From positions 806,001 through 870,000 of the forward strand of contig NC_085068.1 in NCBI RefSeq assembly GCF_963662255.1: a DNA stretch of 64,000 bases. Reading direction: 5' to 3'. Position numbers and translations under genes: made by a program. Each line of letters opens with the position of its first letter. The first letter of the stretch is position 1. Source of the DNA: Cinclus cinclus (Eukaryota > Chordata > Aves > Passeriformes > Cinclidae). Shown one piece after another: positions 12,199-25,629 of this stretch. The notes under the pieces were generated by a model that was given only the letters and a program-made list of their open reading frames with translations, made no database searches and was not told the DNA's origin.

Positions 12199-12639
12199 GT
12201 CACAATGATTCCTTGCTTCTCTTAACCTCTGTGGTGTCACAATGCATCCCATGCCCTTTTAGGCCACTTGATGTCACAATGAATTATTGGATTCTTGGCC
12301 TCCATGGTGGCATAATGGTTCCTTGATTCTATTGGGCCCCATGCTGTCACAATTCATCCCTGCCCCTTTTACGCCCCATGGTGTCAAGAGGGATTCTTAG
12401 ATTGTTAGGCAGCATTGGATCACAATGGTTCCTTGCTTCTCTTAACCCCTGTGGTGTCACAATGCATCCCATGCCCTTTTAGGCCACTTGATGTCACAAT
12501 GAATCATTTGATTCTTGGCCTCCACGTTGGCATAATAGATCCTTGCTTCTATTGGTCCCCGTGCTGTAACAATCCATCCCTGGCCCTTTTTATACCTCCT
12601 GGTGCCACAAGGGATCATTAGATTGTTAGCCTGCATTGG
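12199..12639. repeat. 441-bp two-monomer insert separating long and short B blocks
   Basis: A 220-bp monomer with gaattattggattc plus a 221-bp family-d monomer with ccacgttggcataa. The pair is present in blocks 2 and 4 (20566-21006) and absent from blocks 3 and 5, which run directly from the gtggcgtcac monomer to the cacacatgg monomer. This exactly accounts for 4,404 against 3,963 bp. It reappears at about 26511-26951 beyond a deletion junction. Confidence 0.85.
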
Positions 12640-12859
12640 GTCACAATGGTTCCTTGCTTCTCTTAACCTCTGTGGTGTCACAATGCATTCCAAGCCCTTT
12701 TAGGCCACTTGATGTCACAATGAATCATTAGATTCTTGGCACACATGGTGGCATAATTTTACCAGGTTTTACTGGGCCCCCATGCATTCACAAATCATCC
12801 CTGCCCCTTTTAGGCCCATTGGTGTCACAAGGGATCATTAGATTGTTAGCCTGCATTGG
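12640..12859. repeat. Marker monomer with ggcacacatgg
   Basis: This monomer carries gaatcattagattcttgg followed by cacacatggtgg, then ataattttaccagg and cacaaatcatccc. The combination is distinctive enough to track HOR relations. It recurs in blocks 3 (16603), 4 (21007), 5 (24970) and 6 (26952), in HOR D near 48621, 51594 and 54567, and near 59520. It is absent from HOR A, HOR C and B block 1. Confidence 0.83.
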
Positions 12860-13079
12860 GTCACAATGGTTCCTTGCTTCTCTCAACCACTGTGGTGTCA
12901 CAATGCATCCCATGCCCTTTTAGGCCACTTGATGTCACAATGAACCATTTGATTCTTGGCCTTCATGGTGTCATAATGGTTCCTTGCTTCTATAGGTCCC
13001 CATGCTGTCAGAGTTAATCCGTGGACCTTTTCCGCCCCCTGGTGTCAAAAGGGATTCTTAGATTGTTAGCCTGCATTGG

Positions 13080-13299
13080 GTCACAAAGGTTCCTTGCTTC
13101 TCTTAACCCCAGTGGTGTCACAATGCATCCCTGGCCCTTTTACGCCCATTGGTGTCCAATGGGATCATTAGATTGTTAGCCTGCATTGGGTCACAATGGT
13201 TCCTTGCTTCTCTTAACCTCTGTGGTGTCACAATGCATCCCTGGCCCTTTTACTCCCATTGGTGTCCAATGGGATCCTGGGATTATTAGCCTCCATTGG
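13080..13299. repeat. Tandem half-monomer pair, end of HOR B block 2
   Basis: Two 110-bp units, the first opening gtcacaaaggttcc and containing ccccagtgg, the second reading cttttactcccatt. The same element ends blocks 3, 4, 5 and 6 at 17043-17262, 21447-21666, 25410-25629 and 27392-27611. Confidence 0.85.
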
Positions 13300-16200
13300 G
13301 TCACAATGGATCCTTGCTTCTCTTAACCCCTGTGCTGTCACAATGCATCCCATGCCCTTTTAGGCCACTTGAAGTCACAATGAATCATTTGATTCTTGGC
13401 CTCCACGGTGGCATAATAGATCCTTGTTTCTATTGGTCCCCGTGCTGTGACAATCCATCCCTGGCCCTTTTTATAGCCCCTGGTGCCACAAGGGATCATT
13501 AGATTGTTAGCCTGCATTGGGTCACAATGATTCCTTGCTTCTCTTAACCTCTGTGGTGTCACAATGCATTCCAAGCCCTTTTAGGCCACTTGGTCTTACA
13601 ATGAACCATTTGATTCTTGGCCTTCATGGTGTCATAATGGTTCCTTGCTTCTATAGGTCCCCATGATGTCAGAGTTCATCCATGGGCCTTTTGCGCCCCC
13701 TGGTGTCAAAAGGGATTCTTAGATTGTTAGCCTGCATTGGGTCACAATGGTTCCTTGCTTCTTTTAACCCCTGTGGTGTCACAATGCATCCCATGCCCTT
13801 TTAGGCCACTTGATGTCACAATGAATCATTTGATTCTTGGCCTCCATGGTGGCATAATTGTACCAGGTTTTACTTGGGCCCCATGCTTTCACAATTCATC
13901 CCTGCCCCTTTTAGGCCCATTGGTGTCACAAGGGATCATTAGATTGTTAGCCTGCATTGGGTCACAATGGTTCCTTGCTTCTCTTAACCTCTGTGGTGTC
14001 ACAATGCATCCCATGCCCTTTTAGGCCACTTGATATCACAATGAATCATTTGATTCTTGGCCTGCATGGTGGCATAATCGTACGAGGTTTCTATTGGGCC
14101 CCATGCTGTCACAATTCATCCCTGCCCCTTTTAGGCCCATTGGTGTCACAAGGGATCATTAGATTGTTAGCCTGCATTGGGTCAGAATGATTCCTTGCTT
14201 CTCTTAACCTCTGTGGTGTCACAATGCATCCCATGCCCTTTTAGGCCACTTGATGTCACAATGAATCATTTGATTCTTGGCCTCCATGGTGTCATAATGG
14301 TTCCTTGTTTCTATTGGGCTCCATGCTGTCACAATTCATCCCTGGACCTTTTATGCCCCCTGGTGTCAAATGGGATCCTGGGATTATTAGCCTCCATTAG
14401 GTCACAATGGATCCTTGCTTCTCTTAACCCCTGTGGTGTCACAATGCATCCCATGCCCTTTTAGGCCACTTGCTGTCACAATGAATCATTTGATTCTTGG
14501 CCTCCATGGTGGCATAATTGTACCAGGTTTTACTTGGGCCCCATGCTGTCGCAATTCATCCCTGGCCCTTTTAGGCCCATTGGTGTCACAAGGGATCATT
14601 AGATTGTTAGCCTGCATTGGGTCACAATGGTTCCTTGCTTCTCTTAACCTCTGTGGTGTCACAATGCATCCCATGCCCTTTTAGGCCACTTGATGTCACA
14701 ATGAATCATTTGATTCTTGGCCTCCATGGTGTCATAATGGTTCCTTGTTTCTTTTGGGCCCCATGCTGTCACAATTCATCCCTGGCCCTTTTACGCCCCC
14801 TGGTGTCAAATGGGATCCTGGGATTATTAGCCTCCGTTGGGTGACAATGGATCCTTGCTTCTCTTAACCCCTGTGGTGTCACAATGCATCCCATGCCCTT
14901 TTAGGCCACTTGATGTCACAATGAATCATTAGATTCTTGGCCTCCACGTTGCCATAATAGATCCTTGCTTCTATTGGTGCCCGTGCTGTAACAATCCATC
15001 CCTGGCCCTTTTTATACCCCCTGGAGCCACAAGGGATCATTAGATTGTTAGCCTGCATTGGGTCACAATGGTTCCTTGCTTCTCTTAACCTCTGTGGTGT
15101 CACAGTGCATCCCATGCCCTTTTAGGCCACTAGATGTCACAATGAATCATTTGATTCTTGGCCTCCATGGTGGCATAATAGATCCTTGCTTCTATTGGTC
15201 CCCGTGCTGTAACAATTCATCCCTGACCCTTTTAGGCCCATTGGTGTCACAAGGGATCATTAGATTGTTAGCCTGCATTGGGTCACAATGGTTCCGTGCT
15301 TCTCTTAACCTCTGTGGTGTCACAATGCATCCACTGCCCTTTTAGGCCACTTGATGTCACAATGAATAATTTGATTCTTGGCCTCCATGGTGGCGTAATT
15401 GTACGAGGTTTCTATTGGGCCCCATGCTTTCACAATACATCCCTGCCCCTTTTAGGCCCATTGGTGTCACAAGGGATCATTAGATTGTTAGCCTGCATTG
15501 GGTCACAATGGTTCCTTGCTTCTCTTAACCTCTGTGGTGTCACAATGCATCCCATGCCCTTTTAGGCCACTTGATGTCACAATGAATCATTTGATTCTTG
15601 GCCTCCATGGTGGCATAATTGTACCAGGTTTTACTTGGGCCCCATGCATTCACAATTCATCCCTGCCCCTTTTAGGCCCATTGGTGTCACAAGGGATCAT
15701 TAGATTGTTAGCCTGCATTGGGTCACAATGGTTCCTTGCTTCTCTTAACCCCTGTGGTGTCACAATGCATCCCATGCCCTTTTAGGCCACTAGATGTCAC
15801 AATGAATCATTTGATTCTTGGCCTCCATGGTGTCATAATGGTTCCTTGTTTCTATTGGGCCCCATGCTGACACAATTCATCCCTGGCCCTTTTACGCCCC
15901 ATGGTGTCAAATGGGATCCTGGGATTATTAGCCTGCATTGGGTCACAATGATTCCTTGCTTTTCTTAACCCCTGTGCTGTCACAATGCATCCCATGCCCT
16001 TTTAGGCCACATGATGTCACAATTAATCATTTGATTCTTGGCCTCCATGGTGTCATAATAGATCCTTGCCTCTATTTTTCCCCGTGATGTAACAATTCAT
16101 CGCTGCCCCTTTTAGGCCCATTGGTGTCACAAGGGATCATTAGATTGTTAGCCTGCACTGGGTCACAAAGGTTCCTTGCTTCTCTTAACCCCTGTGGTGT

Positions 16201-17262
16201 CACAATGCATCCCATGCCCTTTTAGGCCACTTGATGTCACAATGAATCATTTGATTCTTGGCCTCCATGGTGGCGTAATTGTACGAGGTTTCTATTGGGC
16301 CCCATGCTTTCACAATTCATCCCTGCCCCTTTTAGGCCCATTGGTGTAACAAGGGATAATTAGATTGTTAGCCTGCATTGGGTCACAATGGTTCCTTGCT
16401 TCTCTTAACCTCTGTGGCGTCACAGTGCATCCCATGCCCTTTTAGGCCACTAGATGTCACAATGAATCATTTGATTCGTGGCCTCCAGGATGGCATAATA
16501 GATCCTTGTTTCTATTGGTCCCCGTGCTGTAACAATCCATCCCTGGCCCTTTATATACCCCGTGGTGTCACAAGGGATCATTAGATTGTTAGCCTGCATT
16601 GGGTCACAATGATTCCTTGCTTCTCTTAACCTCTGTGGTGTCACAATGCATTCCAAGCCCTTTTAGGCCACTTGATGTCACAATGAATCATTAGATTCTT
16701 GGCACACATGGTGGCATAATTTTACCAGGTTTTACTGGGCCCCCATGCATTCACAAATCATCCCTGCCCCTTTTAGGCCCATTGGTGTCACAAGGGATCA
16801 TTAGATTGTTAGCCTGCATTGGGTCACAATGGTTCCTTGCTTCTCTCAACCACTGTGGTGTCACAATGCATCCCATGCCCTTTTAGGCCACTTGATGTCA
16901 CAATGAACCATTTGATTCTTGGCCTTCATGGTGTCATAATGGTTCCTTGCTTCTATAGGTCCCCATGCTGTCAGAGTTAATCCGTGGACCTTTTCCGCCC
17001 CCTGGTGTCAAAAGGGATTCTTAGATTGTTAGCCTGCATTGGGTCACAAAGGTTCCTTGCTTCTCTTAACCCCAGTGGTGTCACAATGCATCCCTGGCCC
17101 TTTTACGCCCATTGGTGTCCAATGGGATCATTAGATTGTTAGCCTGCATTGGGTCACAATGGTTCCTTGCTTCTCTTAACCTCTGTGGTGTCACAATGCA
17201 TCCCTGGCCCTTTTACTCCCATTGGTGTCCAATGGGATCCTGGGATTATTAGCCTCCATTGG
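13300..17262. repeat. HOR B, block 3 (3,963 bp)
   Basis: Eighteen monomer equivalents with the order of block 2 minus the 441-bp two-monomer insert. The joint lies at about 16603, where the gtggcgtcac/cgtggcctccagg family-d monomer is followed directly by the cacacatgg monomer. Confidence 0.87.
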
Positions 17263-20200
17263 GTCACAATGGATCCTTGCTTCTCTTAACCCCTGTGCTG
17301 TCACAATGCATCCCATGCCCTTTTAGGCCACTTGAAGTCACAATGAATCATTTGATTCTTGGCCTCCACGGTGGCATAATAGATCCTTGTTTCTATTGGT
17401 CCCCGTGCTGTGACAATCCATCCCTGGCCCTTTTTATAGCCCCTGGTGCCACAAGGGATCATTAGATTGTTAGCCTGCATTGGGTCACAATGATTCCTTG
17501 CTTCTCTTAACCTCTGTGGTGTCACAATGCATTCCAAGCCCTTTTAGGCCACTTGGTCTTACAATGAACCATTTGATTCTTGGCCTTCATGGTGTCATAA
17601 TGGTTCCTTGCTTCTATAGGTCCCCATGATGTCAGAGTTCATCCATGGGCCTTTTGCGCCCCCTGGTGTCAAAAGGGATTCTTAGATTGTTAGCCTGCAT
17701 TGGGTCACAATGGTTCCTTGCTTCTTTTAACCCCTGTGGTGTCACAATGCATCCCATGCCCTTTTAGGCCACTTGATGTCACAATGAATCATTTGATTCT
17801 TGGCCTCCATGGTGGCATAATTGTACCAGGTTTTACTTGGGCCCCATGCTTTCACAATTCATCCCTGCCCCTTTTAGGCCCATTGGTGTCACAAGGGATC
17901 ATTAGATTGTTAGCCTGCATTGGGTCACAATGGTTCCTTGCTTCTCTTAACCTCTGTGGTGTCACAATGCATCCCATGCCCTTTTAGGCCACTTGATATC
18001 ACAATGAATCATTTGATTCTTGGCCTGCATGGTGGCATAATCGTACGAGGTTTCTATTGGGCCCCATGCTGTCACAATTCATCCCTGCCCCTTTTAGGCC
18101 CATTGGTGTCACAAGGGATCATTAGATTGTTAGCCTGCATTGGGTCAGAATGATTCCTTGCTTCTCTTAACCTCTGTGGTGTCACAATGCATCCCATGCC
18201 CTTTTAGGCCACTTGATGTCACAATGAATCATTTGATTCTTGGCCTCCATGGTGTCATAATGGTTCCTTGTTTCTATTGGGCTCCATGCTGTCACAATTC
18301 ATCCCTGGACCTTTTATGCCCCCTGGTGTCAAATGGGATCCTGGGATTATTAGCCTCCATTAGGTCACAATGGATCCTTGCTTCTCTTAACCCCTGTGGT
18401 GTCACAATGCATCCCATGCCCTTTTAGGCCACTTGCTGTCACAATGAATCATTTGATTCTTGGCCTCCATGGTGGCATAATTGTACCAGGTTTTACTTGG
18501 GCCCCATGCTGTCGCAATTCATCCCTGGCCCTTTTAGGCCCATTGGTGTCACAAGGGATCATTAGATTGTTAGCCTGCATTGGGTCACAATGGTTCCTTG
18601 CTTCTCTTAACCTCTGTGGTGTCACAATGCATCCCATGCCCTTTTAGGCCACTTGATGTCACAATGAATCATTTGATTCTTGGCCTCCATGGTGTCATAA
18701 TGGTTCCTTGTTTCTTTTGGGCCCCATGCTGTCACAATTCATCCCTGGCCCTTTTACGCCCCCTGGTGTCAAATGGGATCCTGGGATTATTAGCCTCCGT
18801 TGGGTGACAATGGATCCTTGCTTCTCTTAACCCCTGTGGTGTCACAATGCATCCCATGCCCTTTTAGGCCACTTGATGTCACAATGAATCATTAGATTCT
18901 TGGCCTCCACGTTGCCATAATAGATCCTTGCTTCTATTGGTGCCCGTGCTGTAACAATCCATCCCTGGCCCTTTTTATACCCCCTGGAGCCACAAGGGAT
19001 CATTAGATTGTTAGCCTGCATTGGGTCACAATGGTTCCTTGCTTCTCTTAACCTCTGTGGTGTCACAGTGCATCCCATGCCCTTTTAGGCCACTAGATGT
19101 CACAATGAATCATTTGATTCTTGGCCTCCATGGTGGCATAATAGATCCTTGCTTCTATTGGTCCCCGTGCTGTAACAATTCATCCCTGACCCTTTTAGGC
19201 CCATTGGTGTCACAAGGGATCATTAGATTGTTAGCCTGCATTGGGTCACAATGGTTCCGTGCTTCTCTTAACCTCTGTGGTGTCACAATGCATCCACTGC
19301 CCTTTTAGGCCACTTGATGTCACAATGAATAATTTGATTCTTGGCCTCCATGGTGGCGTAATTGTACGAGGTTTCTATTGGGCCCCATGCTTTCACAATA
19401 CATCCCTGCCCCTTTTAGGCCCATTGGTGTCACAAGGGATCATTAGATTGTTAGCCTGCATTGGGTCACAATGGTTCCTTGCTTCTCTTAACCTCTGTGG
19501 TGTCACAATGCATCCCATGCCCTTTTAGGCCACTTGATGTCACAATGAATCATTTGATTCTTGGCCTCCATGGTGGCATAATTGTACCAGGTTTTACTTG
19601 GGCCCCATGCATTCACAATTCATCCCTGCCCCTTTTAGGCCCATTGGTGTCACAAGGGATCATTAGATTGTTAGCCTGCATTGGGTCACAATGGTTCCTT
19701 GCTTCTCTTAACCCCTGTGGTGTCACAATGCATCCCATGCCCTTTTAGGCCACTAGATGTCACAATGAATCATTTGATTCTTGGCCTCCATGGTGTCATA
19801 ATGGTTCCTTGTTTCTATTGGGCCCCATGCTGACACAATTCATCCCTGGCCCTTTTACGCCCCATGGTGTCAAATGGGATCCTGGGATTATTAGCCTGCA
19901 TTGGGTCACAATGATTCCTTGCTTTTCTTAACCCCTGTGCTGTCACAATGCATCCCATGCCCTTTTAGGCCACATGATGTCACAATTAATCATTTGATTC
20001 TTGGCCTCCATGGTGTCATAATAGATCCTTGCCTCTATTTTTCCCCGTGATGTAACAATTCATCGCTGCCCCTTTTAGGCCCATTGGTGTCACAAGGGAT
20101 CATTAGATTGTTAGCCTGCACTGGGTCACAAAGGTTCCTTGCTTCTCTTAACCCCTGTGGTGTCACAATGCATCCCATGCCCTTTTAGGCCACTTGATGT

Positions 20201-21666
20201 CACAATGAATCATTTGATTCTTGGCCTCCATGGTGGCGTAATTGTACGAGGTTTCTATTGGGCCCCATGCTTTCACAATTCATCCCTGCCCCTTTTAGGC
20301 CCATTGGTGTAACAAGGGATAATTAGATTGTTAGCCTGCATTGGGTCACAATGGTTCCTTGCTTCTCTTAACCTCTGTGGCGTCACAGTGCATCCCATGC
20401 CCTTTTAGGCCACTAGATGTCACAATGAATCATTTGATTCGTGGCCTCCAGGATGGCATAATAGATCCTTGTTTCTATTGGTCCCCGTGCTGTAACAATC
20501 CATCCCTGGCCCTTTATATACCCCGTGGTGTCACAAGGGATCATTAGATTGTTAGCCTGCATTGGGTCACAATGATTCCTTGCTTCTCTTAACCTCTGTG
20601 GTGTCACAATGCATCCCATGCCCTTTTAGGCCACTTGATGTCACAATGAATTATTGGATTCTTGGCCTCCATGGTGGCATAATGGTTCCTTGATTCTATT
20701 GGGCCCCATGCTGTCACAATTCATCCCTGCCCCTTTTACGCCCCATGGTGTCAAGAGGGATTCTTAGATTGTTAGGCAGCATTGGATCACAATGGTTCCT
20801 TGCTTCTCTTAACCCCTGTGGTGTCACAATGCATCCCATGCCCTTTTAGGCCACTTGATGTCACAATGAATCATTTGATTCTTGGCCTCCACGTTGGCAT
20901 AATAGATCCTTGCTTCTATTGGTCCCCGTGCTGTAACAATCCATCCCTGGCCCTTTTTATACCTCCTGGTGCCACAAGGGATCATTAGATTGTTAGCCTG
21001 CATTGGGTCACAATGGTTCCTTGCTTCTCTTAACCTCTGTGGTGTCACAATGCATTCCAAGCCCTTTTAGGCCACTTGATGTCACAATGAATCATTAGAT
21101 TCTTGGCACACATGGTGGCATAATTTTACCAGGTTTTACTGGGCCCCCATGCATTCACAAATCATCCCTGCCCCTTTTAGGCCCATTGGTGTCACAAGGG
21201 ATCATTAGATTGTTAGCCTGCATTGGGTCACAATGGTTCCTTGCTTCTCTCAACCACTGTGGTGTCACAATGCATCCCATGCCCTTTTAGGCCACTTGAT
21301 GTCACAATGAACCATTTGATTCTTGGCCTTCATGGTGTCATAATGGTTCCTTGCTTCTATAGGTCCCCATGCTGTCAGAGTTAATCCGTGGACCTTTTCC
21401 GCCCCCTGGTGTCAAAAGGGATTCTTAGATTGTTAGCCTGCATTGGGTCACAAAGGTTCCTTGCTTCTCTTAACCCCAGTGGTGTCACAATGCATCCCTG
21501 GCCCTTTTACGCCCATTGGTGTCCAATGGGATCATTAGATTGTTAGCCTGCATTGGGTCACAATGGTTCCTTGCTTCTCTTAACCTCTGTGGTGTCACAA
21601 TGCATCCCTGGCCCTTTTACTCCCATTGGTGTCCAATGGGATCCTGGGATTATTAGCCTCCATTGG
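17263..21666. repeat. HOR B, block 4 (4,404 bp)
   Basis: Twenty monomer equivalents, again with the two-monomer insert. It corresponds to block 2 at an offset of 8,367 bp. It shares the early atccatgggcc variant with block 3 rather than block 2, so the boundary of the 8,367-bp duplication lies inside the first two monomers of the block. Confidence 0.87.
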
Positions 21667-24600
21667 GTCACAATGGATCCTTGCTTCTCTTAACCCCTGT
21701 GCTGTCACAATGCATCCCATGCCCTTTTAGGCCACTTGAAGTCACAATGAATCATTTGATTCTTGGCCTCCACGGTGGCATAATAGATCCTTGTTTCTAT
21801 TGGTCCCCGTGCTGTGACAATCCATCCCTGGCCCTTTTTATAGCCCCTGGTGCCACAAGGGATCATTAGATTGTTAGCCTGCATTGGGTCACAATGATTC
21901 CTTGCTTCTCTTAACCTCTGTGGTGTCACAATGCATTCCAAGCCCTTTTAGGCCACTTGGTCTTACAATGAACCATTTGATTCTTGGCCTTCATGGTGTC
22001 ATAATGGTTCCTTGCTTCTATAGGTCCCCATGATGTCAGAGTTCATCCATGGGCCTTTTGCGCCCCCTGGTGTCAAAAGGGATTCTTAGATTGTTAGCCT
22101 GCATTGGGTCACAATGGTTCCTTGCTTCTTTTAACCCCTGTGGTGTCACAATGCATCCCATGCCCTTTTAGGCCACTTGATGTCACAATGAATCATTTGA
22201 TTCTTGGCCTCCATGGTGGCATAATTGTACCAGGTTTTACTTGGGCCCCATGCTTTCACAATTCATCCCTGCCCCTTTTAGGCCCATTGGTGTCACAAGG
22301 GATCATTAGATTGTTAGCCTGCATTGGGTCACAATGGTTCCTTGCTTCTCTTAACCTCTGTGGTGTCACAATGCATCCCATGCCCTTTTAGGCCACTTGA
22401 TATCACAATGAATCATTTGATTCTTGGCCTGCATGGTGGCATAATCGTACGAGGTTTCTATTGGGCCCCATGCTGTCACAATTCATCCCTGCCCCTTTTA
22501 GGCCCATTGGTGTCACAAGGGATCATTAGATTGTTAGCCTGCATTGGGTCAGAATGATTCCTTGCTTCTCTTAACCTCTGTGGTGTCACAATGCATCCCA
22601 TGCCCTTTTAGGCCACTTGATGTCACAATGAATCATTTGATTCTTGGCCTCCATGGTGTCATAATGGTTCCTTGTTTCTATTGGGCTCCATGCTGTCACA
22701 ATTCATCCCTGGACCTTTTATGCCCCCTGGTGTCAAATGGGATCCTGGGATTATTAGCCTCCATTAGGTCACAATGGATCCTTGCTTCTCTTAACCCCTG
22801 TGGTGTCACAATGCATCCCATGCCCTTTTAGGCCACTTGCTGTCACAATGAATCATTTGATTCTTGGCCTCCATGGTGGCATAATTGTACCAGGTTTTAC
22901 TTGGGCCCCATGCTGTCGCAATTCATCCCTGGCCCTTTTAGGCCCATTGGTGTCACAAGGGATCATTAGATTGTTAGCCTGCATTGGGTCACAATGGTTC
23001 CTTGCTTCTCTTAACCTCTGTGGTGTCACAATGCATCCCATGCCCTTTTAGGCCACTTGATGTCACAATGAATCATTTGATTCTTGGCCTCCATGGTGTC
23101 ATAATGGTTCCTTGTTTCTTTTGGGCCCCATGCTGTCACAATTCATCCCTGGCCCTTTTACGCCCCCTGGTGTCAAATGGGATCCTGGGATTATTAGCCT
23201 CCGTTGGGTGACAATGGATCCTTGCTTCTCTTAACCCCTGTGGTGTCACAATGCATCCCATGCCCTTTTAGGCCACTTGATGTCACAATGAATCATTAGA
23301 TTCTTGGCCTCCACGTTGCCATAATAGATCCTTGCTTCTATTGGTGCCCGTGCTGTAACAATCCATCCCTGGCCCTTTTTATACCCCCTGGAGCCACAAG
23401 GGATCATTAGATTGTTAGCCTGCATTGGGTCACAATGGTTCCTTGCTTCTCTTAACCTCTGTGGTGTCACAGTGCATCCCATGCCCTTTTAGGCCACTAG
23501 ATGTCACAATGAATCATTTGATTCTTGGCCTCCATGGTGGCATAATAGATCCTTGCTTCTATTGGTCCCCGTGCTGTAACAATTCATCCCTGACCCTTTT
23601 AGGCCCATTGGTGTCACAAGGGATCATTAGATTGTTAGCCTGCATTGGGTCACAATGGTTCCGTGCTTCTCTTAACCTCTGTGGTGTCACAATGCATCCA
23701 CTGCCCTTTTAGGCCACTTGATGTCACAATGAATAATTTGATTCTTGGCCTCCATGGTGGCGTAATTGTACGAGGTTTCTATTGGGCCCCATGCTTTCAC
23801 AATACATCCCTGCCCCTTTTAGGCCCATTGGTGTCACAAGGGATCATTAGATTGTTAGCCTGCATTGGGTCACAATGGTTCCTTGCTTCTCTTAACCTCT
23901 GTGGTGTCACAATGCATCCCATGCCCTTTTAGGCCACTTGATGTCACAATGAATCATTTGATTCTTGGCCTCCATGGTGGCATAATTGTACCAGGTTTTA
24001 CTTGGGCCCCATGCATTCACAATTCATCCCTGCCCCTTTTAGGCCCATTGGTGTCACAAGGGATCATTAGATTGTTAGCCTGCATTGGGTCACAATGGTT
24101 CCTTGCTTCTCTTAACCCCTGTGGTGTCACAATGCATCCCATGCCCTTTTAGGCCACTAGATGTCACAATGAATCATTTGATTCTTGGCCTCCATGGTGT
24201 CATAATGGTTCCTTGTTTCTATTGGGCCCCATGCTGACACAATTCATCCCTGGCCCTTTTACGCCCCATGGTGTCAAATGGGATCCTGGGATTATTAGCC
24301 TGCATTGGGTCACAATGATTCCTTGCTTTTCTTAACCCCTGTGCTGTCACAATGCATCCCATGCCCTTTTAGGCCACATGATGTCACAATTAATCATTTG
24401 ATTCTTGGCCTCCATGGTGTCATAATAGATCCTTGCCTCTATTTTTCCCCGTGATGTAACAATTCATCGCTGCCCCTTTTAGGCCCATTGGTGTCACAAG
24501 GGATCATTAGATTGTTAGCCTGCACTGGGTCACAAAGGTTCCTTGCTTCTCTTAACCCCTGTGGTGTCACAATGCATCCCATGCCCTTTTAGGCCACTTG

Positions 24601-25629
24601 ATGTCACAATGAATCATTTGATTCTTGGCCTCCATGGTGGCGTAATTGTACGAGGTTTCTATTGGGCCCCATGCTTTCACAATTCATCCCTGCCCCTTTT
24701 AGGCCCATTGGTGTAACAAGGGATAATTAGATTGTTAGCCTGCATTGGGTCACAATGGTTCCTTGCTTCTCTTAACCTCTGTGGCGTCACAGTGCATCCC
24801 ATGCCCTTTTAGGCCACTAGATGTCACAATGAATCATTTGATTCGTGGCCTCCAGGATGGCATAATAGATCCTTGTTTCTATTGGTCCCCGTGCTGTAAC
24901 AATCCATCCCTGGCCCTTTATATACCCCGTGGTGTCACAAGGGATCATTAGATTGTTAGCCTGCATTGGGTCACAATGATTCCTTGCTTCTCTTAACCTC
25001 TGTGGTGTCACAATGCATTCCAAGCCCTTTTAGGCCACTTGATGTCACAATGAATCATTAGATTCTTGGCACACATGGTGGCATAATTTTACCAGGTTTT
25101 ACTGGGCCCCCATGCATTCACAAATCATCCCTGCCCCTTTTAGGCCCATTGGTGTCACAAGGGATCATTAGATTGTTAGCCTGCATTGGGTCACAATGGT
25201 TCCTTGCTTCTCTCAACCACTGTGGTGTCACAATGCATCCCATGCCCTTTTAGGCCACTTGATGTCACAATGAACCATTTGATTCTTGGCCTTCATGGTG
25301 TCATAATGGTTCCTTGCTTCTATAGGTCCCCATGCTGTCAGAGTTAATCCGTGGACCTTTTCCGCCCCCTGGTGTCAAAAGGGATTCTTAGATTGTTAGC
25401 CTGCATTGGGTCACAAAGGTTCCTTGCTTCTCTTAACCCCAGTGGTGTCACAATGCATCCCTGGCCCTTTTACGCCCATTGGTGTCCAATGGGATCATTA
25501 GATTGTTAGCCTGCATTGGGTCACAATGGTTCCTTGCTTCTCTTAACCTCTGTGGTGTCACAATGCATCCCTGGCCCTTTTACTCCCATTGGTGTCCAAT
25601 GGGATCCTGGGATTATTAGCCTCCATTGG
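21667..25629. repeat. HOR B, block 5 (3,963 bp)
   Basis: Eighteen monomer equivalents without the two-monomer insert, corresponding to block 3 at an 8,367-bp offset. Blocks 2-5 therefore form a long-short-long-short pattern. Confidence 0.87.

Larger units (their letters stand above)
8896..13299. repeat. HOR B, block 2 (4,404 bp)
   Basis: Twenty monomer equivalents. The first eleven follow block 1. It then adds an a/f/c/d series resembling HOR A (11318-12198), a two-monomer insert (12199-12639), the cacacatgg monomer (12640-12859), an e-type monomer and the half-monomer pair. Early in the block it reads atccatggtcc near 9287 as in block 1, while blocks 3-6 read atccatgggcc. Confidence 0.87.
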
